Below, piece by piece: positions 32,988 through 40,875 of a stretch of DNA of 44,256 nt. Position 1 is the stretch's first letter, and every line of letters starts with the position of its first letter. A model generated the notes under the pieces. The model was not told the origin of the DNA. It saw only the letters and a program-made list of their open reading frames with translations, and made no database searches. The DNA is from Desulfobacca_B sp046538075 (GTDB lineage: Bacteria; Desulfobacterota; Desulfobaccia; Desulfobaccales; Desulfobaccaceae): the NCBI GenBank assembly GCA_046538075.1, contig JBKHJN010000023.1:1-44256 (forward strand), in the 5' to 3' direction. A program made the translations under genes and the position numbers.

Positions 32988-33989
32988 ATGGTACCGCCCA
33001 AGCAACGGAAAATTGATGATCTGCTCCAGCTCGCCCGGGAAGTGCTAACCATTGAGGCCGAGGGCATCTTTGGCCTGATCCAGAAGCTGGACCACAATTT
33101 CGTCCAGGCGGTGGAGATGGTCCTGGCCGCTAAAGGGCGGTTGATAATGACGGGTATAGGCAAGTCGGGAATCGTGGCCCGGAAATTGGTAGCTACCTTT
33201 AATTCAACCGGCACCCCGGCGTTGTTCCTGCACCCGGTGGAAGCCATGCATGGCGATCTGGGGATGGTCTCCGCCCAGGATGTGGTCTTAGCTTTATCCA
33301 ATAGCGGCGAGACCAATGAGTTGACCATCCTGCTCCCCAGCATTGAACGCCTGGGGGTACCCTTAATTGCCCTGACCGGGCGCCGGCAATCGACCCTGGC
33401 CCGGCACAGCGCCGTGGTCATCGATGTCGGCGTCCCCCGGGAGGCCTGCCCGCTGGGGCTGGCGCCCACCGCCAGCACCACCGCGGCGCTGGCCATGGGT
33501 GATGCCCTAGCTGTAGCCCTGCTCACTCAGCGGGGTTTCAAATCCAGCGATTTCCGCCGCTTCCATCCCGGGGGTTCCTTGGGCGAGCGCCTGTCTTTGG
33601 CTATTTCCGAGGTGATGCTCACCGGCGACCGTCTGCCATTGAGCCGCCCCAGTCAGTCCCTCCGGGAAGCCATTGTGGAAATGGACCGCAAGGGCCTGGG
33701 GACTACCCTGGTAGTGGAGGATCAACAGGTTCTGCAAGGCATCATCACCGACGGTGATCTGCGCCGGGCTCTGAAGAAATATAGCAATCTGCTGGATAAA
33801 AAGGTGTATGACATCATGACTCCGTCGCCCCAGACCATTGGCCCCCAGGCCTTGGCTTCCCAGGCCCTGGAGCTGATGGAACACCAAGCCATTACAGTTT
33901 TGCCGGTGGTAGATGACCAATCGCAGGTGGTGGGGATTATCCATTTACATGACCTGCTAGGCCGGGGAAAGTTCAAGTTCAATACCTGA
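32988..33989 (+). CDS. kdsD: Arabinose-5-phosphate isomerase (KdsD/KpsF)
   Basis: A 333-residue enzyme converting ribulose-5-phosphate to arabinose-5-phosphate for Kdo and lipopolysaccharide synthesis. The N-terminal SIS domain shows MTGIGKSGIVARKLVATFNS, EAMHGDLGM and ALSNSGETNEL; SSDFRRFHPGGSLGERL marks its end, and two CBS domains follow (about 210-333). The full length supports KdsD over stand-alone SIS proteins. No other Kdo genes are in view. Confidence 0.93.
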   Translation: MVPPKQRKIDDLLQLAREVLTIEAEGIFGLIQKLDHNFVQAVEMVLAAKGRLIMTGIGKSGIVARKLVATFNSTGTPALFLHPVEAMHGDLGMVSAQDVVLALSNSGETNELTILLPSIERLGVPLIALTGRRQSTLARHSAVVIDVGVPREACPLGLAPTASTTAALAMGDALAVALLTQRGFKSSDFRRFHPGGSLGERLSLAISEVMLTGDRLPLSRPSQSLREAIVEMDRKGLGTTLVVEDQQVLQGIITDGDLRRALKKYSNLLDKKVYDIMTPSPQTIGPQALASQALELMEHQAITVLPVVDDQSQVVGIIHLHDLLGRGKFKFNT

Positions 33990-34116
33990 AGCCATTAATT
34001 AAACATAGGTTTGGCAATCACCATAATATAATTTATAATTAATTAGACATCCGAACCCAGAGGTTGCTAGTACTAGCTCCTAGGAGATTAATTGGCTTAA
34101 AATCAAGAGGCTGGAG

Positions 34117-34935
34117 ATGACGGAAATAAAGTCAAAGAAAGCTGAACAACCGGCAGAGCAAGGACAGCCGCAATCACTAGTTATCGAAATCCTGCCGGGA
34201 CAGGCTGGAGAAGGGCTGATCGAGATCTTCGAGCCCGGCAGTTATGAGGATAAACCGCTGCGCAAGCTGTGTGAACATGCCTTAGCCCGGACCGATTGGA
34301 GCATCGAAGAGCAACAAATCGTCGAAGACATCAAGCGGCAGCTGGCCGGGGGCAAGTTGCTCTGTCGGGGTCGGGAGATCGATGGCAAGGCTCGAGACTA
34401 TGCGGAATTGGAGGCTACCGAAGCAGGAGAACAATACCTCTACATACCGGTTCGGGCCATTAAACCTCAGGAAGGAGGCCGGCCCTACCGCCATCCCAGT
34501 AGTCACATTAGAAGGGCTACAGAGAACGATCTGGATAAAATACTGGAAATTGACCGGCTGTCCTTTCTGGACTTTTGGGAATACCATAATTTTAAAGAGG
34601 CACTAAGCTGTATATTTTACGTATATGAAAATACAGAAATTTTAGGGTACCTGATCGGCTGTATCTGCGAACTGGGGCACCGGGCGGTTATTTTACGGAT
34701 TGCGGTCCACCCCGAGCACCGGGGAAAAGGCGTTGCCACCGCGTTGGTTAAGAGCTGTATCGCTAACTTCAAGCAAAAAAAGGTAAAATATGTAGAACTG
34801 GACGTGGAGCTGGTTAAAATCGGCGCAGTAAAACTATATGAGCGGCTGGGCTTTCAAATTATGAAGGTGCTTTCCCTGGATCATGAAAATAATAACAGCT
34901 TCTATATGATGAGATTAACTTTAAATGAGACTTAA
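34117..34935 (+). CDS. GNAT acetyltransferase with N-terminal Gly-Gly-ended domain
   Basis: A 272-residue two-part protein. Residues 130-270 are a GNAT domain: RRATENDLDKILEIDRLSF, the acetyl-CoA loop HPEHRGKGVATAL (198-210) and YERLGF, closest to RimI-like N-acetyltransferases. Residues 20-121 are unrelated: two strands (LVIEILP, GLIEIFEP), a long helix, then KLLCRGREI and YLYIPVRAI, ending PQEGG at 117-121. This strand-strand-helix-strand order with terminal Gly-Gly is compatible with a beta-grasp ubiquitin-like fold, but that is speculation. It heads the cluster that contains E1-, JAB- and ClpX-like genes; the next gene starts 38 bases later. Confidence 0.72.
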   Translation: MTEIKSKKAEQPAEQGQPQSLVIEILPGQAGEGLIEIFEPGSYEDKPLRKLCEHALARTDWSIEEQQIVEDIKRQLAGGKLLCRGREIDGKARDYAELEATEAGEQYLYIPVRAIKPQEGGRPYRHPSSHIRRATENDLDKILEIDRLSFLDFWEYHNFKEALSCIFYVYENTEILGYLIGCICELGHRAVILRIAVHPEHRGKGVATALVKSCIANFKQKKVKYVELDVELVKIGAVKLYERLGFQIMKVLSLDHENNNSFYMMRLTLNET

Positions 34936-34973
34936 TCTATGATTATTGTCTGCCGCGGCTGGAGCAGCCAATA

Positions 34974-36128
34974 ATGCAACAATTGTTGGACTCCAATCTT
35001 GACCTTGTTATAGATGCCGGCTTCATTTATCTACCCCTGTTGTTTGATCCTGAAATAGCTCGCGAAGTTCAGAATCCTGAGGCCTTCAGCCAGCCGCCTC
35101 AGGCTGATCAGTTGATTAGTAGAGGGGGCCAGCTGTTCGTCAAGACCTTGAATTTGGCATCCCTGCTGGAAAATTATGCAAATATCCACCCCCTCCCCTA
35201 TCAGGAACTACGGCGGGCCGGTTTACAGAAATTCGGACATGATCTGGAGATCAACGGCATTTCCATCGATAGCCAGATCAGAACTATAATTTTTGAGGTA
35301 TTGCCCCATTTTTTGCGTAGAACAGCCGGGTTGGAGAGGGCCCGACTGAGCGAACCCGAAATATTGGAGCTGCTCCGGGACCGATTAGAGGTTGCCGACG
35401 CTGGCGACGAACAGATATCAAAGCTCCGGGATCTGGAAGCACTGCGACACTTGCTGGCCAAGCTCGAGGCCACTGCGGCACCCAGACCTGAACCCCCCCA
35501 AGGTCTGATCTCGGCCTCACATTTGCACCAGTGGTTCCATCAGGCTTTGGAAATAGATATAATTAATCAGGAAAGAGATCGTCTCCGACAGACGCTGGCT
35601 GAAGAAGAAAAACTGTACAGCACCGGCGGTGGTCGCCTCCCGATACTCCTCGCCCTGGCCCGGCAAGGCGCGTTGGAGATCGATGGCTTCGGGTTTTTTA
35701 GAACCGGTTGCAGCAACGAATACATTATCTTTAAGCATACCGGAGAATATGTCCTGAAAGATTATTACGGCCGCCTTTATCTATTTCCTGACTGTCGGGT
35801 GGCGGTCTCTACCGTGGCTGGCCTGCAGCCCCTGGTACTGGAAAGATACAAACACCCTTTCCTGTTCGGCTATGCTGCCGGGCAAAAAATCTGCACCGGG
35901 GATTATGAGGGCACCAAAAATTTTACTGGCGAAAATGTTATCCAGGCTCTGGAGGAAGGAATCACCGCGCTTTATTATGGTTACAATAGCCGGCGCCGCA
36001 ATGGTTATCATAGTCTGGATCGGATAACTCAGCATGTCCGGACCGTCGATTTCGATGATTACCGCATCTCGCCAGATCATCCCAAAATTGTCTCCGGGCA
36101 GGTCGAGGTTAAAAATCAGTCTACCTGA
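34974..36128 (+). CDS. Unknown protein with E2-like His-Pro...Ile-Cys segment
   Basis: A 384-residue protein of no family I can name. The N-terminal half is helical with a charged stretch (130-170) and a Pro-rich break. The C-terminal domain reads as strands (GFGFFRTG, EYIIFKH, GRLYLFPD, CRVAVSTV) followed by YKHPFLFGYAAGQKICTGDY (292-311) and a closing helix NVIQALEEGITALYYGY. A His-Pro then, 13 residues on, Ile-Cys before a helix resembles the active-site strip of E2 conjugating enzymes and prokaryotic E2-like proteins (Cys307). With E1 and JAB genes downstream, a divergent E2 is an attractive reading but unproven. Confidence 0.6.
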   Translation: MQQLLDSNLDLVIDAGFIYLPLLFDPEIAREVQNPEAFSQPPQADQLISRGGQLFVKTLNLASLLENYANIHPLPYQELRRAGLQKFGHDLEINGISIDSQIRTIIFEVLPHFLRRTAGLERARLSEPEILELLRDRLEVADAGDEQISKLRDLEALRHLLAKLEATAAPRPEPPQGLISASHLHQWFHQALEIDIINQERDRLRQTLAEEEKLYSTGGGRLPILLALARQGALEIDGFGFFRTGCSNEYIIFKHTGEYVLKDYYGRLYLFPDCRVAVSTVAGLQPLVLERYKHPFLFGYAAGQKICTGDYEGTKNFTGENVIQALEEGITALYYGYNSRRRNGYHSLDRITQHVRTVDFDDYRISPDHPKIVSGQVEVKNQST

Positions 36129-36129
36129 A

Positions 36130-36561
36130 ATGGCTCTGTTGCAACAGATAAGAGGGGAAAGGGCGCAGAGGAAAACCAAATCGCCTTTTCGCTGCACCCT
36201 CTTTACCAGAATTTGCGCTTTAGTCCAGGCTTATGGCTTGGGGCCCGGCTTTGTCGATCTCCTTGATCAGCCGCCCGACCATTGGCCGCTGGATATCTTT
36301 AAACTTGAGCCGGTTCCTGCCAAGGCGCCTTTTCAACCCCCACTGTTTGCACTGGCGACCGCCCCAGAATATCAAGTGGTCATGGCCATCATCTCTAAAA
36401 TTGACAATCCTTATCTGCATTTTGTGCAATCTCCGGCTGAGATGCTGTTGTGTGGGCCGCTGTTTAAGTTAAATTCCGACCTGGGCCCCGAGGTGCTGGC
36501 CAGGCAACATTTTGCCGTCCTGTGGCAACAGCAACTGACCCAGAGACCCAGGCATCCTTAA
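36130..36561 (+). CDS. Hypothetical protein, 143 residues, of the E1/JAB cluster
   Basis: The ATG at 36130 follows the preceding stop by one base; an in-frame upstream ATG would lie inside that gene. The product begins MALLQQIRGERAQRKTKSPF and continues with a mixed alpha/beta composition (HWPLDIFKLEPVPAKAPFQP, LFALATAPEYQVVMAIIS, AEMLLCGPLFKL). I see no known motif. Its position, tightly joined to the 384-residue protein and before the ClpX-like gene, makes it a structural or adaptor part of the same system. Confidence 0.62.
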   Translation: MALLQQIRGERAQRKTKSPFRCTLFTRICALVQAYGLGPGFVDLLDQPPDHWPLDIFKLEPVPAKAPFQPPLFALATAPEYQVVMAIISKIDNPYLHFVQSPAEMLLCGPLFKLNSDLGPEVLARQHFAVLWQQQLTQRPRHP

Positions 36562-36631
36562 CAACCAAGGAAGGTGAAGCATCCTGAGCAATTCAGAATT
36601 ATCCACCAAGCATAACCAGATATGGTGATTT

Positions 36632-37735
36632 ATGTACGATAGATTATCAGGGGAAAGCCGGCGCCGGATCAAAGAGAAGATTGAGCAACAACGGGAAGCT
36701 CAAACCCTCGAGGCCGTCCAGCAAATCGTTGAGTTTAATAAAACCCCGGCCGATTTTAAGGCGCATCTGGACCGGTTTGTGATCGGCCAGGAAAAGGGCA
36801 AGAAGATTATTGCCACGGCCATTGCCTTTCACTTTAAACGCTTGGGGAACGCCCTTAAGGAGACCCTGGCCGAAGACGGCGGCGACATCAGCACGGCTTT
36901 GCGCCAAACCCGGACCCCGAAGGCCAACCTGTTAATAATCGGACCCACCGGGTGCGGCAAGACTTACACCTGTGAAACCGCCTCGGGATTGGTGGGGGTG
37001 CCCTTTGTGGTGGAAGATTTGACCAAATTCAGCGAAACCGGCTATGTCGGTCAGAACACCAGCGATATCCTGGTGGACCTCCTGGTGGCCGGCGGCGGCA
37101 ACCCCCATTTGGCCCAGATGGGCATTGTCTATCTGGATGAGGTGGACAAAATTGCCACTGAGAACGTCGCCTACCGGGATGTCTCCGGCCGGGGCGTCCA
37201 GAAAGGGCTCTTGAAGCTGGTGGAAGGGGTGGAAAATACCGTCGAGATGGGCAAGGAAAGGATTACCCTGTCCACCAAACACGTCCTCTTCATTGCCGGC
37301 GGGGTTTACGAAAAGCTCGACAGCATTGTGGAAAAACGGATGGAGCGCCATGGCTTCGGCGGCAGTTGGCAGGACCATCTCCTGACCGAGGACCTGGTGG
37401 TCTTTGGCATGGAAAGACAGCTCATGGGACGGTTTCCGGTAAGAATCGTCTATGATCTATTAACCACCCAAGAACTGCAGGAAATCATGATCAGAAGTGA
37501 AGACAGTCCGCTGCAGGCCTATATCAACGATCTCAAAGCCTGGGGCATCGAGCTCATCTTTGCCGAGGAGGCGCTGAAGGCCATCGCCCAGCGGGCCAAA
37601 CAGGAGCGCACCGGGGCGCGCGGGCTGATCAGCATCATCCACCGGGTGTTATTTGAGGATATGTTCCGGCTGCCCGGCAGTCACACCGGCCAGCTGGTGG
37701 TGGATGAAAGATACGTCAGGATGAAACTAAATTGA
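36632..37735 (+). CDS. ClpX-like AAA+ unfoldase lacking zinc domain and ClpP loop
   Basis: A 367-residue HslU/ClpX-clade AAA+ ATPase: Walker A GPTGCGKT (104-111), pore loop GYVG (137-140), Walker B IVYLDEVDK (165-173), Arg finger in GRFPV (267) and sensor 2 GARGL. It can thus be expected to thread proteins. It differs from housekeeping ClpX in two ways: no N-terminal Cys4 zinc-binding domain, and the region that should carry the IGF/LGF loop for docking ClpP is shortened to HGFGG (240-244). It therefore probably works without ClpP, in concert with the JAB protease whose start codon overlaps its stop (TTGA). Confidence 0.85.
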   Translation: MYDRLSGESRRRIKEKIEQQREAQTLEAVQQIVEFNKTPADFKAHLDRFVIGQEKGKKIIATAIAFHFKRLGNALKETLAEDGGDISTALRQTRTPKANLLIIGPTGCGKTYTCETASGLVGVPFVVEDLTKFSETGYVGQNTSDILVDLLVAGGGNPHLAQMGIVYLDEVDKIATENVAYRDVSGRGVQKGLLKLVEGVENTVEMGKERITLSTKHVLFIAGGVYEKLDSIVEKRMERHGFGGSWQDHLLTEDLVVFGMERQLMGRFPVRIVYDLLTTQELQEIMIRSEDSPLQAYINDLKAWGIELIFAEEALKAIAQRAKQERTGARGLISIIHRVLFEDMFRLPGSHTGQLVVDERYVRMKLN

Positions 37736-38529
37736 GATTTAAAAGCCTGTCACAACTCAAACGCCCAGCAGCGCAAGAGGTCATCCTGGACTCTTTGCCC
37801 CAAAAAATCTCGATGACCTCCTATGCCCATGCCAAGGCCTTTAAAATCAACGAGTTGGTGCGGACCATCCATCAGAGCAGTTATGAATGGTATGGCTATA
37901 CCCTGGCCCGGCGGGATAACCCGGAGCTCATCGTCGATATCGGCTTGCCCCACAATGAACAGAATGTGCTGGAGTACACCAGCATCGACCCGGAGAAGAT
38001 TGCGGCCTTTCAGGAAGCCCTGGCTGCCGACCGCTTTATCAACGGCTGGATTCACTCCCACGGCGAACTTGATTTTCAGGTCTTTTCCGCCACTGATGAG
38101 CAGAATCACCTCACAGTGCTCGACTATGTCACTGCCCTGTACAAAAAGCCCATCGCCAAGAAAGAAATTCTGATCAAGGACCTGACTCTGTTGGTGGCCG
38201 GGCACTTCGCTGAGCCGGATTTAGCCAAAGGCAGTGTTTCGCTGATTACTGATGTTCCGGTGGCCCAAGTCCGGGTTCTGGAAACCGTTTATGGTGGGTT
38301 CAGCTACGGCATCGTCATCGGCGACCAGGGTTGGCACCGGCAGGAAATCTATTATAAACGACGGGCCATCCTCTCGGGCCAGACCAGCGTCAGCCACCAA
38401 GAGGCCGAGATCGTCCTGGTGGAAGACGGCCAATCCCTGACCCCCGTCGAACTGGCGGCCCTGGCCGCAGAAGTCAAAGAAAAAATCAATCCCATCACCT
38501 ACAAGCTGGAAAAGCTGGAAATATTGTAG
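37732..38529 (+). CDS. JAB/JAMM-domain metalloprotease
   Basis: A 265-residue protein whose first half is a JAB1/MPN+ zinc isopeptidase domain. The metal and catalytic residues are present: Glu52 (SSYEWYGY), the H-x-H pair H108/H110 (GWIHSHGELD) and, after eight residues, S119-x2-D122 (SATDEQ), one residue longer than the common spacing of seven. The second half (140-265) has no domain I recognise. JAMM enzymes remove or mature ubiquitin-like proteins. The start is TTG 37732, overlapping the ATPase stop, and its own stop overlaps the next start (TAGTG), so all three products are made together. Confidence 0.85.
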   Translation: MRFKSLSQLKRPAAQEVILDSLPQKISMTSYAHAKAFKINELVRTIHQSSYEWYGYTLARRDNPELIVDIGLPHNEQNVLEYTSIDPEKIAAFQEALAADRFINGWIHSHGELDFQVFSATDEQNHLTVLDYVTALYKKPIAKKEILIKDLTLLVAGHFAEPDLAKGSVSLITDVPVAQVRVLETVYGGFSYGIVIGDQGWHRQEIYYKRRAILSGQTSVSHQEAEIVLVEDGQSLTPVELAALAAEVKEKINPITYKLEKLEIL

Positions 38530-39776
38530 TGCTGCCGTCGCCGTTACGACTGGATCGACAACTGCGCATTCCGGGTTGGAATCAACCGGTCCTGGCGGCA
38601 GCCCGGATCGGCGTTGTCGGCGATGATGACCGCCTGGCCTCCCTGTACGTGATGTCGGCGGCGGCGCTGGGCCTCAACCAACTGGTGGTCGTCGCTCCCC
38701 GCCTGGACCCGCCCCTAATCAACACCGCCCGGCAGGTCAATCCTGATCTGCGCCTGGTCCATCTGGCCGGATATTACACCCATCCGGTGTTGGATGACGT
38801 TTTTAGTGGCTGCCAGGTGCTGGTGGATTTCAGTCAGTACGGGCTGGCCAACAAACTATTGCTGGCGGAAGGCAGCCGTCACCAGCGGCCGGTAATCCGC
38901 GGCTTCGCTTACCAACAGGCGGGTCAACAGGGCTTCAAGGTCTTTACTTATCTAAGGGGGCGTGAATGGCAGGAACTGGAGCAGTTGCTGTCCCCCCGCA
39001 ATCTCCCCGGTGAGCCTTTTCAGGACGGCGTCCTGGACATCATCATCGCTGGTCTGGTCCTGGAAGAGACCAAAAATATCCTCATGGGCCAACCCATATC
39101 TGCCGAGGTGATCGCCTATGGGCGGCCGCCATTGCCGCCCTGGTGCCGCCATCCCTCCGTCTGTGTGGTGGGGGCCGGGGCCTTGGGCAATTTTATCGGC
39201 TTGGGACTGGCCTTTCTGGGCGTTCCCGACCTTACCTTTATGGATCCGGATGTGGTGGAGGTGACCAATCTCAACCGCCAGGTATTTTTGTCTGACTCTT
39301 TGGGGCAGAACAAGGCCGCGGCCCTGTCGGCCCGGCTGAACCGGTTGTTCGGACTGGACAGCCGCTCCTGCCCGAGCATTTTGGACCAAGAAACCGACAT
39401 CGGCCCTTACCAGGTCATTTTTGACGGCGTCGATAACTTTGAGACCAGGGTCATTTTAAGTGAAAAATGTAAAGCCGATCAGAAGCTCCTGATCAGCGGC
39501 GGCAGCGATGTCAGCGCGGGTCAGGTGGTGGTCTATGATCCGGCCAAACATACCCAAACCCCGGCCGAATTGCTGGGATTGGCCGAGATTGTCCAGGAGC
39601 GCCGGACTGCACCGGCCTTGCACCCCCGGGCTTCCTGCCAATACCGGCCCGATCCGGCGGTAATCATGACCAACCAAATCATCGCCGGCTTCATGGTGGA
39701 GGCCTACCGCCGGCTGCTGGGCCAGCAGGAGCCCGACAATTTTTTTTACGACGCCAGGCGCGATACGCGGCTCTGA
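38529..39776 (+). CDS. ThiF/E1-like adenylating enzyme, two-lobed
   Basis: A 415-residue E1 superfamily protein. The C-terminal lobe (205-400) is an intact adenylation domain: VVGAGALGNFIG (G215-x-G-x2-G220), acidic MDPD, Arg finger NLNRQVF (R250), GQNKA (K262) and the Mg-binding FDGVDNFETR (D302). C370 in RASCQYRP is a possible catalytic Cys. The N-terminal lobe (20-180) follows the same secondary-structure plan but lacks the glycine motif (GVVGDDDRLAS), as in the inactive half of eukaryotic E1 heterodimers. Start GTG 38529 overlaps the JAB stop. It is the last gene of the cluster. Confidence 0.85.
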   Translation: MLPSPLRLDRQLRIPGWNQPVLAAARIGVVGDDDRLASLYVMSAAALGLNQLVVVAPRLDPPLINTARQVNPDLRLVHLAGYYTHPVLDDVFSGCQVLVDFSQYGLANKLLLAEGSRHQRPVIRGFAYQQAGQQGFKVFTYLRGREWQELEQLLSPRNLPGEPFQDGVLDIIIAGLVLEETKNILMGQPISAEVIAYGRPPLPPWCRHPSVCVVGAGALGNFIGLGLAFLGVPDLTFMDPDVVEVTNLNRQVFLSDSLGQNKAAALSARLNRLFGLDSRSCPSILDQETDIGPYQVIFDGVDNFETRVILSEKCKADQKLLISGGSDVSAGQVVVYDPAKHTQTPAELLGLAEIVQERRTAPALHPRASCQYRPDPAVIMTNQIIAGFMVEAYRRLLGQQEPDNFFYDARRDTRL

Positions 39777-39810
39777 TAACACCAAGCTAACCAAAAGCAA
39801 ATTGAAGGGC

Positions 39811-39837
39811 GAGGGGCGGATTTAAAACCGCCCCTTC
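39811..39837. terminator. Hairpin after the E1/JAB cluster
   Basis: An 8-base-pair GC stem AGGGGCGG / CCGCCCCT around an 8-base AT loop, 35 bases after the last gene. It has no U run, so it may end transcription only weakly or with Rho. A second inverted repeat GGTGGCCA...TGGCCACC at 39969-40002 lies just past the end of the convergent Cache gene. Confidence 0.45.
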
Positions 39838-40010
39838 TGGGTTAGGCGGGTGTAAAAACGAAGGAGTTCTCTGACGGCTTGACTGTTCCGCCAGAGCTTG
39901 GGGGGAGATGGAAGGAAAATTGCTCAAGGGCTGCAAAAGCCCCTGGTAAAATCAGATGGTAATGACCGGTGGCCAGCTTGGCTCTGCCCCATTGGCCACC
40001 GTAGTGCTGT

Positions 40011-40463
40011 TTACTTCTTATAGGCTCCGCTGCAGATGATGACATCCTCCACCATTTCAAAATAGACCGTTTTCGGCTCCACCTCTTTGGTCTGGGGGTG
40101 GGGCCATTTGTAATCCACCCAACCGCTGCCTTTGTCCTTGGCAGTGGCTAGGATATCATTGGCAAAAACCTTGCCGTCGGCATCTTTAACAGTAAGGAAA
40201 TCTTTGCCCATCAAATCCGGATTGATGTGGGCGACCATCTTGCCGTTGGCATCCAAGACATAGATATAAAGGTCTTCCTTAACAAACTCGCCTTTAGGGT
40301 CCTTGAAGGCTTCCAGGGCCTTGTCTTTGCCCTGGGCTTTGTAAAAAGCAACGGCCTTCTCTACCCAGGCTTTGGCATCGTCAGGGGTGGCTTGAGCAAA
40401 TGCCAGATTCGCACAAAATACAAAACACACCAGAGTTGCCAAAACTACTAACTTCCTGTTCAT
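40011..40463 (-). CDS. Secreted single Cache-domain sensor-like protein
   Basis: A 150-residue periplasmic protein. The signal peptide MNRKLVVLATLVCFVFC... is cleaved after LAFA. The mature protein is a single-Cache (sCache_2) domain: AFYKAQGKDKALEAFKDPKG, LYIYVLDANGKMVAHINPDL, GKDFLTVKDADGKVF and GWVDYKWPHPQTKEVEPK. These bind small ligands, often carboxylates, in sensors, but here no kinase or receptor domain is attached. ATG 40463 is chosen for its perfect GGAGGG site; a longer frame to 40556 lacks one. Confidence 0.88.
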   Translation of the reverse strand: MNRKLVVLATLVCFVFCANLAFAQATPDDAKAWVEKAVAFYKAQGKDKALEAFKDPKGEFVKEDLYIYVLDANGKMVAHINPDLMGKDFLTVKDADGKVFANDILATAKDKGSGWVDYKWPHPQTKEVEPKTVYFEMVEDVIICSGAYKK

Positions 40464-40875
40464 TTGTCCCTCCTTGGCTACTGTTGCTTTACGGATCTTC
40501 CAACCTTCCTTAGCCGCGCAAATATCTCCCTTGACTGTAGTGCAGCCCAATATCACCTCCCAATTTTTTTAGCTTAGGTTGCCACAAATCTCAATTATTT
40601 GTCAAGCTAATTAATCGTTGCTATTGAAATATTAATTGGCTATTGAATTATCTGACTAAAATCGAGTTTGCAGAGCTATAAAACCCTTTATAAGGCAAGC
40701 TGTAATTCCATATAATGAAATAATTTAAGATACTTGGCGATGCTTTGGTCTGGCGCCAGAGGTTGTCCTATAATCGTTCCAGGGTAGCCCTTCCTTGACT
40801 TTCGCTTTTTTGCCTTTATAATTAAAAAGCTCTCAAGCAGGGTTACCCCTTAATGGAAAGGGATTCAGACCGTAG
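40464..40875. other. Divergent intergenic region, Cache gene / fdhA
   Basis: About 410 bases with no gene. It holds the fdhA promoter (40795-40822). On the minus strand there is an isolated TTGACA at 40605-40600 whose -10 box is poor, the likely Cache promoter area. The stretch 40620-40750 is AT-rich without clear repeats. Confidence 0.5.
40795..40822 (+). promoter_or_regulatory. Promoter of the first fdhA
   Basis: TTGACT (40795-40800), 16 bases, TATAAT (40817-40822), about 55 bases before the start codon. Confidence 0.65.

Noticed and set aside
36034..36129. Longer start for the 143-residue gene in the E1/JAB cluster
   Set aside because: It would overlap the preceding 384-residue gene by 95 bases; ATG 36130 one base after that stop fits the coupled style of the cluster.
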